Positions 1 to 7,716 of a DNA stretch of 38,501 nt are shown here, one piece after another. The notes beneath the pieces were generated by a model. That model did not search any database. It saw only the letters and a list, made by a program, of their open reading frames with translations, and was not told the DNA's origin. Location of the stretch: positions 1-38,501 of the forward strand of contig CAZLIC010000036.1 of assembly GCA_964559535.1 (NCBI GenBank), given 5' to 3'. Made by a program: the position numbers and the translations under genes. The stretch is from CAZLIC01 sp964559535. GTDB taxonomy: Bacteria > Pseudomonadota > Alphaproteobacteria > Rhodobacterales > Rhodobacteraceae. The stretch's first letter is position 1. Every line of letters starts with the position of its first letter.

Positions 1-47
1 CCTTCTCCGACGACTACCTCATCCACGCCATCACCCATATGCGATAG
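1..47 (+). CDS. C-terminal end of an unidentified protein (partial)
   Basis: Reading from base 3, the plus strand encodes FSDDYLIHAITHMR followed by a TAG stop at 45-47, so this is probably the tail of a gene that begins before the window. Fourteen residues are too few to name a family. A perfect 9-bp hairpin directly follows the stop, which fits a true gene end. Another frame cannot be excluded. Confidence 0.45.
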   Translation, partial: FSDDYLIHAITHMR

Positions 48-69
48 CCCTCCCCCAAATGGGGGAGGG
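48..69. repeat. GGGGGAGGG-type palindromic hairpin, single unit
   Basis: CCCTCCCCC (48-56) and GGGGGAGGG (61-69) form a perfect 9-bp stem around an AAAT loop, followed by aggcgcgc. The same G/A-rich palindrome occurs singly at 19981-20017 and as paired units at 5708-5829 and 10953-11077. It lies between convergent genes and may stop transcription both ways, but no T-run follows, so it is annotated as a repeat rather than a terminator. Confidence 0.7.
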
Positions 70-101
70 GAGGCGCGCAACGGCTGCGTCGGCGCATCGG
101 T

Positions 102-2393
102 TCAGCGGCGCAGGGTCAGGCGGCCGCGGGCGGTGCGCAGCCAGCGCAGCGTGGTGCGCAGCCAGGGCCGGGGGCGCAGGCGCAGCACGATGTCGCCGGG
201 GCGGCGGGCCGGGTGTTCCGGCTGGTCTGCGGGGGCGATGGCCATGAAGCGGTCGGCGGCGGGCGCGGGGTCGGGCAAGAGCGCCGATTCGGCCTGCAAC
301 CGCGCCGCCTGCAGCGATTCCAGCAGGGGCGTGGGCAGATCCTGCTGGGGTTCCCAGGGGTGGGACAGGATGTCGGCGCGGATGCGGTCCAGGTCGGGCG
401 CATAGCCGCGCGCGGCGGCCCAGGCGGCGGACTGCGCGGCGAACTGGTCCACCAGCGCAAGCCGCGCCGCGGGCGGCAACAGCGACTGGCGCGCCGCGGG
501 CCGCGGGTCTGCGTCCGGCGAGGCGGCGAAGAAGGCGCGCAGCACGCGGATGCGGTCGGCCTCGCGCGGCATCAGCACGTTCACCAGCCGGGCGGCGGCG
601 ACCTGGTCACGGTCGGGGCTGGGGTAGGTGGGGGCGGTGGTGGGCGGCGGCATATGCGCCAGGCGGCGATGCAGGCCTGCGGCCTGCAGAAACGCCTGCC
701 AGTGGGCCGCGCCCCGGCCCGCTGCATGCGCGGCCAGCGCCACCGGCGACCCGGCAAAGGTTTCCCATGGGCCAAACAGGCCGGGAAGGTCGGTCAGCGA
801 GGCGCCGTAGTCGACCAGGAATTCCGCGGCCGTGCGCGCGCCGATGCGCTGGCCGTTGCAGGCCAGTTCGCGGTACAGCATTTCCGGCCCCTGGTCGGGG
901 CGGCGGACGAAGGCCACCAGCCGCACCGCGCCAAAGCCCGACAGGCGGCGGAACAGGCGGGCCTGCATCACCTCGCGGTCGGCGGACACGGGCATCAGCA
1001 TGTTCTCGCACGACAGCAGCACGGTGTCGGCGCCCGAGGCGTCGATTTCGCGCTGAAGCTGCTGCCAGGGGGCATCGTCATCATCATTGCGGACCGCGGC
1101 CAGAAGGCCCAGGTGGCCGGGGAAACCGTCGGCCCGCACGGCGCGGAAACCCGGTGCCGCCAGCCCTGCCCGGGGGAACAGCACGCCTTCGGCCAGCATC
1201 CCGGACCGCCGCTCCAGCGCGGCGCGCTGCAGGTAGGTGGACCCGGTCTTGTGCATGCCCAGGTGCAACACCAGTGCCGGAGCCTTGCGGCGGCGGATGG
1301 CAGAGGCGGCGGGAGCGGGCGGGGTGCCGCGGCGCTGGGCCAGAGTTGCGGCAAAGGCCGCGGCATCGCCCGAGCGCAGCACGCGGTGCAGGTCCAGGAA
1401 ATCGCGCCGGGTCACCACGCCATGCCGCGACCGGATGCCCACCCGCGACACCTGCCGCAACACGGTGTCCTCGAAGATGCCGGTGCCGAAGCTGTCGCTG
1501 CCCAGAAGCCCGGTGACCCGCTGCATCAGCGCGGCAAGGTCGGGGTCATTGGGGCTGGCGGCGGCGCGCAGGACCACGTCGATGTCCCAGATCAGCCGCG
1601 ACAGGGTGTTGAACAGTTCGCGCTTCAGAAACCGCGGCGGCACGCCGGGCTGCGCGGCATGGGCGCGCATGACGGCCATGCATTTTTCCAGAAGCTGCAC
1701 CTGCAGGCGGTGCTTGGCCAGATCGGGCGGCGTGCTGGAGATTGACCCCGCCCGCCTGCGCCACACCCGCACCGGCGCCCCGAGGCAAGCGATCTGCCGC
1801 GCGGCGGTGACGGTTTGCAGCACGAACAGGCGGTCTTCGAAGCGCACCTGTTCGGGGTCGAAGCGCAGGGCGTGGGCATCAAGGAATTCGCGCCGGTACA
1901 GGCTGGACCAGGACGAGGTGATGAATTGTGCCTGTTCCAGCCCGGCCAGCCCGGCGCCGCGGCGTGGCTGGCCGAACAGCGCGGCATCGCGCGGCAGCGG
2001 GCGCAGCGCGGGCGAGCCGACCTGGCTGAGGAAGGCGTTGGCATGCACGATGTCGGCGCCGCTGTCCTGCGCCAGCGCCATCTGCGCCGCCAGGCCGTCG
2101 GTCACAAAGTAGTCGTCGGCATCGAGGAACCCGATCCAGCGCGCCGAGGTGGCCTCGATGCCGGTGTTGCGGGCGGACGAGAGGCCGCGGTTGCGGTCGT
2201 GGTGCAGGATGCGCACCGGACCCGGCAGGTCCAGCGCGGCGATATCGCCGGGGCCAAAGCGTTCGGGGTTGTCGTTGACGACGACAATGTCGGTGTCGGC
2301 CAGCCCCTGCGCCGTGACCGATTGCACCGCCATCCGCAGGAAGGCGGTTTCGTCATAGAACGGGATGATGACGGCCAGAGAGGTGTCGGGCAA
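102..2393 (-). CDS. Fused family-2 glycosyltransferase / sulfotransferase-like protein
   Basis: 763-residue two-domain enzyme. Residues 1 to about 330 are a GT-A glycosyltransferase: a VIIPFYDE start, VVVNDN, the metal/nucleotide-binding DADD at 91-94, and FED at 185-187. From about residue 370 a second P-loop fold begins with LHLGMHKTGSTYLQ (376-389), which resembles the 5'-phosphosulfate-binding loop of PAPS sulfotransferases. FVRRPD further on could be the 3'-phosphate-binding region. The likely role is adding and perhaps sulfating a sugar on a surface or capsular glycan; acceptor and donor are unknown. The frame opens at a TTG (2391-2393) with no clear ribosome site, nine bases after the stop of a 34-residue ORF. 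Translational coupling to that small gene is therefore plausible. Cytoplasmic, with no signal or membrane segment seen. Confidence 0.8.
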   Translation of the reverse strand: MPDTSLAVIIPFYDETAFLRMAVQSVTAQGLADTDIVVVNDNPERFGPGDIAALDLPGPVRILHHDRNRGLSSARNTGIEATSARWIGFLDADDYFVTDGLAAQMALAQDSGADIVHANAFLSQVGSPALRPLPRDAALFGQPRRGAGLAGLEQAQFITSSWSSLYRREFLDAHALRFDPEQVRFEDRLFVLQTVTAARQIACLGAPVRVWRRRAGSISSTPPDLAKHRLQVQLLEKCMAVMRAHAAQPGVPPRFLKRELFNTLSRLIWDIDVVLRAAASPNDPDLAALMQRVTGLLGSDSFGTGIFEDTVLRQVSRVGIRSRHGVVTRRDFLDLHRVLRSGDAAAFAATLAQRRGTPPAPAASAIRRRKAPALVLHLGMHKTGSTYLQRAALERRSGMLAEGVLFPRAGLAAPGFRAVRADGFPGHLGLLAAVRNDDDDAPWQQLQREIDASGADTVLLSCENMLMPVSADREVMQARLFRRLSGFGAVRLVAFVRRPDQGPEMLYRELACNGQRIGARTAAEFLVDYGASLTDLPGLFGPWETFAGSPVALAAHAAGRGAAHWQAFLQAAGLHRRLAHMPPPTTAPTYPSPDRDQVAAARLVNVLMPREADRIRVLRAFFAASPDADPRPAARQSLLPPAARLALVDQFAAQSAAWAAARGYAPDLDRIRADILSHPWEPQQDLPTPLLESLQAARLQAESALLPDPAPAADRFMAIAPADQPEHPARRPGDIVLRLRPRPWLRTTLRWLRTARGRLTLRR

Positions 2394-2402
2394 TGCGGAG
2401 GG

Positions 2403-2507
2403 TTACAGGCTGACGTTGTTGTCGTCGTCATCTTCGCCCGCGATCGTGAAGGACACGAGCGCAACGCCAAGGAGCCCGGCAACAAGAATGGCAAGACCAG
2501 GAAACAT
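2403..2507 (-). CDS. 34-residue single-span membrane micro-protein
   Basis: A short ORF directly upstream of the glycosyltransferase/sulfotransferase gene and on the same strand. It starts with ATG at 2505-2507, preceded by GGGGGT four bases upstream, and ends with TAA. The product begins MFPGLAILVAGLLGVALVSF and continues TIAGEDDDDNNVSL. Residues about 4-23 form one hydrophobic helix, and the tail is strongly acidic (EDDDDNN). The coding look is good: a coherent helix, a charged tail and a plausible start. I recognise no family. Possible roles are a membrane anchor or partner for the downstream enzyme, or a leader that couples its translation. Confidence 0.6.
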   Translation of the reverse strand: MFPGLAILVAGLLGVALVSFTIAGEDDDDNNVSL

Positions 2508-2609
2508 CGTTACCCCCGCCCCCGATGGCCAAACCTTCGCCCGATTTCCGACGCAATTGCAAACGGAAAGTTAAGTCCGCATGGTGGCGCCGGACATCCG
2601 GGGAAGACC

Positions 2610-3443
2610 ATGGCCGAAGCGCGACGCACGATCCTGATCACCGGCTGTTCGTCGGGCATTGGCCTGGATGCCGCGCGCGGGATGCAGGCGCGGGGGTGGC
2701 GGGTGCTGGCCACCTGCCGCAAGCCCGCCGACTGCGACCGTCTGGCCGCCGAGGGGCTGGAGAGCTTTGCGCTGGACCTTGCCGATCCGGCCAGCATCGG
2801 CGCTGCGGTGGACATGGCCATGGCGCGGGCGGGGCGGATTGATGCGCTGTTCAACAACGGCGCCTTCGCCTGCCCCGGCGCCGTCGAGGACCTGCCGCGC
2901 GACGCGCTGCGGTCGATCTTCGAGACCAACCTGTTCGGCACGCATGACCTGACGCGCCGGGTGATCCCGGTGATGCGGGCGCAAGGCGCGGGGCGGATCG
3001 TGAACTGTTCGTCGGTGCTGGGTTTTGTGGGGGTGAAGTGGCGCGGCGCCTATGTGGCCACCAAGTTCGCGCTGGAGGGCCTGTCGGACGTGCTGCGCAT
3101 CGAGATGAAGGGAACCGGGATCGAGGTGGTGCTGATCGAGCCAGGCCCCATTACCAGCCGCATCCGCGAGAACGCGATTGCGCATTTCGAGCGCTGGATC
3201 GACTGGCGCAACTCGGCCCGCGCGGCGGAGTATGCACCGCTTCTGGACAGGCTGTACAAGCCCGGGCTGAAGAAGGACCGGTTCGAACTGCCCGCCGAAG
3301 CGGTGACGCGGGCGCTGGTGCATGCCGTGGAAAGCCGCCGCCCGAAGCCGCGCTACCGCATCACAACGCCCACCCATATTGCCGCGATTGCCCGGCGGCT
3401 GTTGCCGACGCGGATGCTGGACAGGCTGGTGGGCGGTGGGTGA
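2610..3443 (+). CDS. Short-chain dehydrogenase/reductase (SDR)
   Basis: 277-residue classical SDR that should oxidise or reduce a hydroxyl/carbonyl with NAD(P)H. The Rossmann motif TGCSSGIG is at 11-18, the NNAG-type motif appears as NNG at 82-84, the catalytic serine lies in NCSS (132-135), and the YxxxK pair is Y148/K152. The C-terminal part (ITSRIRENA, LLPTRMLD) resembles the uncharacterised SDRs near retinol/steroid dehydrogenases; substrate unknown. The ATG at 2610 was chosen because the fold starts there and GGGGAAG lies just upstream; the frame stays open further 5' but makes no sense there. The stop TGA directly abuts the stop of the convergent ynjD gene. Confidence 0.9.
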   Translation: MAEARRTILITGCSSGIGLDAARGMQARGWRVLATCRKPADCDRLAAEGLESFALDLADPASIGAAVDMAMARAGRIDALFNNGAFACPGAVEDLPRDALRSIFETNLFGTHDLTRRVIPVMRAQGAGRIVNCSSVLGFVGVKWRGAYVATKFALEGLSDVLRIEMKGTGIEVVLIEPGPITSRIRENAIAHFERWIDWRNSARAAEYAPLLDRLYKPGLKKDRFELPAEAVTRALVHAVESRRPKPRYRITTPTHIAAIARRLLPTRMLDRLVGGG

Positions 3444-4079
3444 TCAGGCGGGGTCCAGCCGCAGCACTGGGCCTGCGGCGGCGGCGGCATCTTCGGCATC
3501 GTGCGTGACCATCAGCGCGGGAATGCCGCGGTCGCGGATCAGGCCAAAGGTGAAGGCGCGGATGTCGGCGCGCAACGCCGTGTCCAGCCGCGAAAACGGC
3601 TCGTCCAGAAGCAGCGCCCCGGGTTCGGCCAACAGCGCCCGCATCAGCGCCACGCGCGACCGCTGCCCGCCCGACAGCGTGGCGGGGTCGCGGTCGGCAA
3701 AGCCGTCCAGCCCTGCCGCGGCCAGTGCCCCTGCTACCGCTGCCTGACGCGCCGTGCCGCGCACTGCGCGGGGCAGGGCGAAGGCCAGGTTGCCGCCCAC
3801 CGACAGGTGCGGGAACAGCAGCGCGTCCTGAAACAGCAGGCCGATGCGACGTACCTCGGCAGGCAGGGCGGTCACGTCGCGGCCGTTCAGCAGCACCTGG
3901 CCTTCGGCCCGGAACCCGGCGTCCAGATGCCCGCCGATGGCATCCAGCAGGGTGGATTTCCCGATGCCCGAAGGCCCCATGACAGTGGCCACCTGCCCGG
4001 CGGCAATGGCCAGCGTGACGGGCGGGAACAGGGCCATGCCCTGCCGGTGGACGCTGAGCGCGCGCAGGTCCAGCATCAT
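3444..4079 (-). CDS. ynjD: ABC transporter ATPase, YnjD-like
   Basis: 211-residue ABC ATPase powering the importer encoded just upstream. Walker A GPSGIGKS is at 35-42, the Q-loop glutamine at 84, the signature LSGGQ at 135-139, Walker B ALLLDEP at 155-161, and the switch histidine at 193. It is shorter than sugar-type ATPases, as usual for the YnjD/ThiQ group. The ATG at 4077-4079 overlaps the ynjC stop in an ATGA, so the two are translationally coupled. I prefer YnjD to ThiQ because the partner binding protein resembles YnjB. Transported substrate unknown. Confidence 0.85.
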   Translation of the reverse strand: MMLDLRALSVHRQGMALFPPVTLAIAAGQVATVMGPSGIGKSTLLDAIGGHLDAGFRAEGQVLLNGRDVTALPAEVRRIGLLFQDALLFPHLSVGGNLAFALPRAVRGTARQAAVAGALAAAGLDGFADRDPATLSGGQRSRVALMRALLAEPGALLLDEPFSRLDTALRADIRAFTFGLIRDRGIPALMVTHDAEDAAAAAGPVLRLDPA

Positions 4080-5701
4080 GCCCCCCGCAGCCCGGCGCGG
4101 TGCCGCCAGACCGCCGCGGGCAGGGCCACGGCCAGCACGAAGCCCAGCAGCGGCAGTGCCGATTGCAGCGTGGCCAGCACCCCCACCAGCCTGCGGTCCG
4201 ATCCGGACGACAGCGTGACCGCCTCGGTCGTCAGCGTGGCAATGCGGCCGCCGCCCAGGAACAGCGTGGGCAGGTACAGCGCGCAGGACACCGAAAAGCC
4301 CACCGCGGCCGCGGTAAGGATGGGGCGCAAGAGCACCGGCAGCTTCACCGCCCAGAGCACGCGCCACGGCCCGGCCCCCAGCGCCGCCGCGCTGCGCGCC
4401 AGCCGCGGGTCCAGCGCGCGCCAGGGGTCCGACAGCGACAGCATGACATAGGGAAAGACGAACAGCGCATGCCCCCAGGCCACTGCCACCCAGCCGAAAC
4501 CGCCGCCGCCCTTCAGCAACGCCACGGTCAGACCGTACAGGAAGGCGATCTGCGGCAGGAGCAGCGGCAGGTAGACCAGCGCCTCGGCCCAGCGGGCGCG
4601 GGTCATGCGGCCACGGTCCTCGGCTTCCAGCCACAGGATGGCCAGTGCCAGTGCGGCGAGGGTGGAGGCGAGGCCCAGCGCCAGCGTGGTGCCAAGCGGG
4701 GCCAAGGGGGCGGACCAGCCGCGCAAGGTGAAGGCCGGGGGCAACAGCGCCGGAAAGGGCCAGCGGAAGGCCACCGACCACAGCGACAGCATGGCCAGCG
4801 ACAGGAACCCCGCGGCCAGCAGCACCCCGGCCCCTGCCCCGGCCAGCCGCAGTCCCGGCAGCCCGCCGCGCGCGCCCGCGGTCAGCCAGCCCCGGCCCGC
4901 GGACCGGGCCACGGCCACCGCGACCCAGCCCAGCGCCAGCCCCGCCAGCACCACCGCCCCTTGCACCAGCGCCAGCGCCGAGGCGGTGCCGAACGACCCC
5001 GGCCCGCCGTCGGCATAGGCGCGCAGCACCATCACCGGCAGGGTGGGGGGCAGGCCGGGGCCAAGGATCAGCGCCATGTCCACCACCGACAGCCCGAAGG
5101 CCAGCACCACCGCCACCGGCAGCCGCACCAGCGGCCAGACCTGCGGCAGCACCAGTTTTGCCCAGGCCATCCCGCGACGGTATCCCAGCGCCCGGCCTGC
5201 GGCCAGGGTGGCCCGCACCGGCACCTGCGCCAGCGCCGACAGCAGCACCAGCGTCAGGAACGGCAGCTCTTTCACCGCCAGCCCTGCGATCAGCGCCAGC
5301 CCCATCGGGTCGCCCACCGTGGCCACATCGGGCGGGCGGTCCCAGCCCAGGGGTACCGCCAGCAGCCGCGCGATCCAGCCGGATGGCGCAATGAGGAAGG
5401 CAAGGCCTATGGCCACTGCGGCATGGGGCGCGGCCAGCAGGGGCGCCAGCAGGCGCCCTGCCGCGCGCCCGTGCAGCGCCGCACCCAGCCCCGCCGCCAG
5501 CACGGCCGACAGCGCGGTGGCCGCAAACCCCACCCACAGCGTCAGCCCCACGCTGCGCGCCAGCCCCGGCAGCGCCAGCACCCGCGCCCAATCGGCCCCG
5601 CGCGCTGCCATCGCGGTTTCGGCCAGCCCGGCAAGGATAGGCAGCACGATGGTGACGGTGACCACCGCCAGCACAGTGCCGCGCAGGCCGCGACCGTTCA
5701 T
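4076..5701 (-). CDS. ynjC: ABC transporter permease, tandem two-domain, YnjC-like
   Basis: 541-residue inner-membrane permease made of two fused binding-protein-dependent permease domains with about twelve hydrophobic spans. Each half has an EAA-like cytoplasmic loop that contacts the ATPase: AAGRALGYRRGMAWAKLVLP in the first and AAALGAGPWRVLWAVKLPVL in the second. The size and fusion match E. coli YnjC (about 510 residues). The start MNGRGL at 5699-5701 is chosen because upstream sequence in the same frame is only the translated palindromic repeat at 5708-5829. No good ribosome site is visible (AGG directly touches the ATG), so initiation may be weak. The gene is separated from ynjB by 149 bases, most of them repeat. 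Confidence 0.85.
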   Translation of the reverse strand: MNGRGLRGTVLAVVTVTIVLPILAGLAETAMAARGADWARVLALPGLARSVGLTLWVGFAATALSAVLAAGLGAALHGRAAGRLLAPLLAAPHAAVAIGLAFLIAPSGWIARLLAVPLGWDRPPDVATVGDPMGLALIAGLAVKELPFLTLVLLSALAQVPVRATLAAGRALGYRRGMAWAKLVLPQVWPLVRLPVAVVLAFGLSVVDMALILGPGLPPTLPVMVLRAYADGGPGSFGTASALALVQGAVVLAGLALGWVAVAVARSAGRGWLTAGARGGLPGLRLAGAGAGVLLAAGFLSLAMLSLWSVAFRWPFPALLPPAFTLRGWSAPLAPLGTTLALGLASTLAALALAILWLEAEDRGRMTRARWAEALVYLPLLLPQIAFLYGLTVALLKGGGGFGWVAVAWGHALFVFPYVMLSLSDPWRALDPRLARSAAALGAGPWRVLWAVKLPVLLRPILTAAAVGFSVSCALYLPTLFLGGGRIATLTTEAVTLSSGSDRRLVGVLATLQSALPLLGFVLAVALPAAVWRHRAGLRGA

Positions 5702-5707
5702 CCTGTG

Positions 5708-5829
5708 GCGCCCCCCCCACCCCTCCCCTCCCCCCAAAGGGAGGAGGGAGGCGCGTGGCGTCCGGCGTTGAACATGTGGGCCAAGCCGGTCGCCTCCCCT
5801 CCCGCTGGTGGGGAGGGGATGGGGGGCGC
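5708..5829. repeat. Paired palindromic repeat element between ynjB and ynjC
   Basis: An approximately 122-base element whose ends are inverted copies: GCGCCCCCC at 5708 and GGGGGGCGC ending at 5829. Inside are two C-rich/G-rich hairpins, one around cccccaaagggagg (about 5727-5747) and one around cctcccgctggtggggagg (about 5799-5819). The layout matches the element inside mutY at 10953-11077, so this is a dispersed BIME-like family. Its position after the binding-protein gene and just before the permease start suggests it affects mRNA stability or translation of ynjC. Confidence 0.75.
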
Positions 5830-5850
5830 GGTGAAATCTGCGGCTGGCCG

Positions 5851-7050
5851 TCATTCGCTGATGCGCCGCACCCAATCGTCCGTCAGGCGCAGCATCCAGC
5901 TTCCGTGCGGCTCGGGCAGGGTGGGGCCAAGCGCGGCCAGCGTGGGCAAGGCGGGCGCGCTGGGCAGCGCGGCGAAGGCGGCCTGCGCCTGTGCATCCAG
6001 CCGGGCCGGGTCCAGCACCGAGAAGCTGCCCAGCACCGTGATGTCCTGCATGCGGGCCTGCGTGGTGGGGTCCAGCAGGAAATCGGCCACCACCATGGCG
6101 CCTTCCTTTGCGTTTGCGTTGAAGGGGATGGCGACAAAGCTGATGTTGCCGATGCTGCCCGCCGCCGGCACGAAGACGCGCGCCGTGTCGGGCAACAGGC
6201 CCTGTTCGATGGATGCCGCGGTTGATGCCGGGTCGAAGGACATGGTCACGTCCACCTCGCCGTCGGCCATCAACTGGTCCTGCACCGACTGGTTTTCCGG
6301 AAACGCCGAGCCCTGCCGCCACAGGTTCGGGCGCAGCGCATCGTACCAGGCCCAGAAGTCGGCGGTCTGCGCGGCATAGGCCTTTTCGGTGACCGGGGCC
6401 ATCAGCGCGGCACGGTCGGGTGCCATTTCCACCAGCGCCTGCTTCAGAAAGGTGGCGCCCATGAAGTTCGTGGCAGTGGGGTGGGTCAGGCGGCCGGGGT
6501 TGGCGGCGGCCCAGTCCACCAGCCCCGCCATGGTGGCGGGCATGTCAGGCGCCCGGGCGCTGTCATGCACCAGCACGAATTTCGCCAGCCGCCACGGGCT
6601 TTCCATCCCCTCGACCGGCACGGTGAAATCGAGGGTGGCCGGGGCGTCGGGCGTCATGTCCAGGTATTGCGCATTGGGCATAGCGGCCACGAAGGGGCCG
6701 TGCAGCAGGCCCTCGTCCTTCATCGCGGCAAAGTTCGGCCCGTTGATCCAGATCAGGTCCACCGACCCGCCCATGTCCTTGCCCGCGGCCTTTTCGGCGC
6801 GCACGCGTGCCACGGCCTCGGCGGTGTCGGTCAGCTTCACCTGTTGCACCGTCACGCCGTAGCGGCGTTCCGTCTCGTCGCCCACCCAGTCGATGAAGGC
6901 ATTGGTGCGCGCATCGCCGCCCCAGGCGTTCCAGTACACGGTCTGGCCGCGGGCGGCGTCCAGCGTGGCCTGCCAGTCGGACGCCGTGTCGGAAAAGGCG
7001 GGAAAGGCCAGCAGGCCAAGGGCCAGCGCAAGGGACAGTCGGGTCATCAT
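5851..7050 (-). CDS. ynjB: ABC transporter substrate-binding protein, YnjB-like
   Basis: 399-residue periplasmic solute-binding protein with a cleavable signal peptide (MMTRLSLALALGLLAFPAFS). The mature part opens with TVYWNAWGGDARTNAFIDWV and contains IWINGPNFAAMKDEGLLHGP, which I recall as characteristic of the YnjB family (COG4134). GGAG lies just upstream of tandem ATGs at 7048-7050 and 7045-7047; the second is better spaced and may be the true start. It delivers an unknown ligand to the YnjC/YnjD importer. The gene follows the ynjF-like gene by 45 bases, and a strong palindromic repeat follows it. Confidence 0.87.
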   Translation of the reverse strand: MMTRLSLALALGLLAFPAFSDTASDWQATLDAARGQTVYWNAWGGDARTNAFIDWVGDETERRYGVTVQQVKLTDTAEAVARVRAEKAAGKDMGGSVDLIWINGPNFAAMKDEGLLHGPFVAAMPNAQYLDMTPDAPATLDFTVPVEGMESPWRLAKFVLVHDSARAPDMPATMAGLVDWAAANPGRLTHPTATNFMGATFLKQALVEMAPDRAALMAPVTEKAYAAQTADFWAWYDALRPNLWRQGSAFPENQSVQDQLMADGEVDVTMSFDPASTAASIEQGLLPDTARVFVPAAGSIGNISFVAIPFNANAKEGAMVVADFLLDPTTQARMQDITVLGSFSVLDPARLDAQAQAAFAALPSAPALPTLAALGPTLPEPHGSWMLRLTDDWVRRISE

Positions 7051-7095
7051 CTCTCCATGCATTGCGGGCATATACGCCCGCGCGCGGCGTTGGTT

Positions 7096-7707
7096 TCAAC
7101 CCCCGCCAAAGGCCACCCATCCTGCCCGCCAGCGCAGCACCGTGGCCACCGCGCACAGCGCGGCAAAAGCCCAGGCCAGCACCGGGAACCATGCCGGGAA
7201 CAGGCACATCAGGGCAAGCACGGCCATCGTCTCGGCCCCTTCGGTCAGGCCGCCAAGGTAGTGGATGCCCTTTGTGGGGAAGCGTGGCGCGGCAAGGCCG
7301 CGCTTGGCGGCGATGGTGGCGAAAGCCAGAAAGGAGGAACCGGTGCCGACGAAGGCGGCAATCAGCGCCGCTGCGGGCAACGCGTTGGCGGCCGGATCGG
7401 CCAGCGCAAAGCCGAAGGGCACCAGCGCGTAGAACATGAAGTCCAGCGCGATGTCCAGGAAGGCGCCGCGGTCGGTCGGCCCGGCCAGCCGGGCAATCGC
7501 GCCGTCGAGGCCGTCACCCGCGCGGTTCAGCACCACCAGCACCAGCGCCATGCCGTACCAGCCGAAGGCCAGCGCGGGTACCGCCAGCAGCCCAACGGCA
7601 AACCCCGCCAGGGTCACCGCATCCGCCGTGGCCCCGCGCCGGTGCAGCGCCCGCGCGGGGGCTTGGTACAACCGGTGCAAAGCGGGAAGGATCGCGGCGT
7701 CGAACAT
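7096..7707 (-). CDS. ynjF: CDP-alcohol phosphatidyltransferase, YnjF-like
   Basis: 203-residue integral membrane enzyme of the CDP-alcohol phosphatidyltransferase family, which moves a phosphatidyl or phospho group from a CDP-linked donor to an alcohol. The full active-site motif is present: D65-x2-D68-G69-x2-A72-R73-x7-G81-x3-D85-x3-D89. Several hydrophobic spans follow. It starts nine bases after the CoA-transferase stop and lies 45 bases before ynjB. E. coli also keeps a member of this family (ynjF) with ynjBCD, so the association is probably functional. Acceptor alcohol unknown; the transporter ligand is one candidate. Confidence 0.88.
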   Translation of the reverse strand: MFDAAILPALHRLYQAPARALHRRGATADAVTLAGFAVGLLAVPALAFGWYGMALVLVVLNRAGDGLDGAIARLAGPTDRGAFLDIALDFMFYALVPFGFALADPAANALPAAALIAAFVGTGSSFLAFATIAAKRGLAAPRFPTKGIHYLGGLTEGAETMAVLALMCLFPAWFPVLAWAFAALCAVATVLRWRAGWVAFGGG

Positions 7708-7716
7708 CGGCGCCGG

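Noticed and set aside
48..69. Intrinsic terminator
   Set aside because: The hairpin is perfect but no T-run follows on either strand and the same sequence recurs elsewhere, so it is listed as a repeat.
5702..6322. A longer ynjC product starting near 6322
   Set aside because: The added N-terminus would be the antisense of ynjB plus the translated repeat; hydrophobic permease sequence begins only at the ATG at 5699-5701.
4100..6379. A 759-codon open frame on plus, rich in Gln, Arg and Pro, opposite ynjC/ynjB
   Set aside because: It is the antisense reading of two clear transporter genes in a high-GC genome; composition is unnatural and no motif is present. Similar long antisense frames at 213-1745, 6481-9111, 12998-14140 and 17526-20198 were rejected for the same reason.
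3444..7050. Assignment as the thiamine importer ThiBPQ
   Set aside because: The ATPase and permease sizes would allow it, but the binding protein carries the IWINGPNFAAMK stretch I associate with YnjB and lacks ThiB features I would expect.
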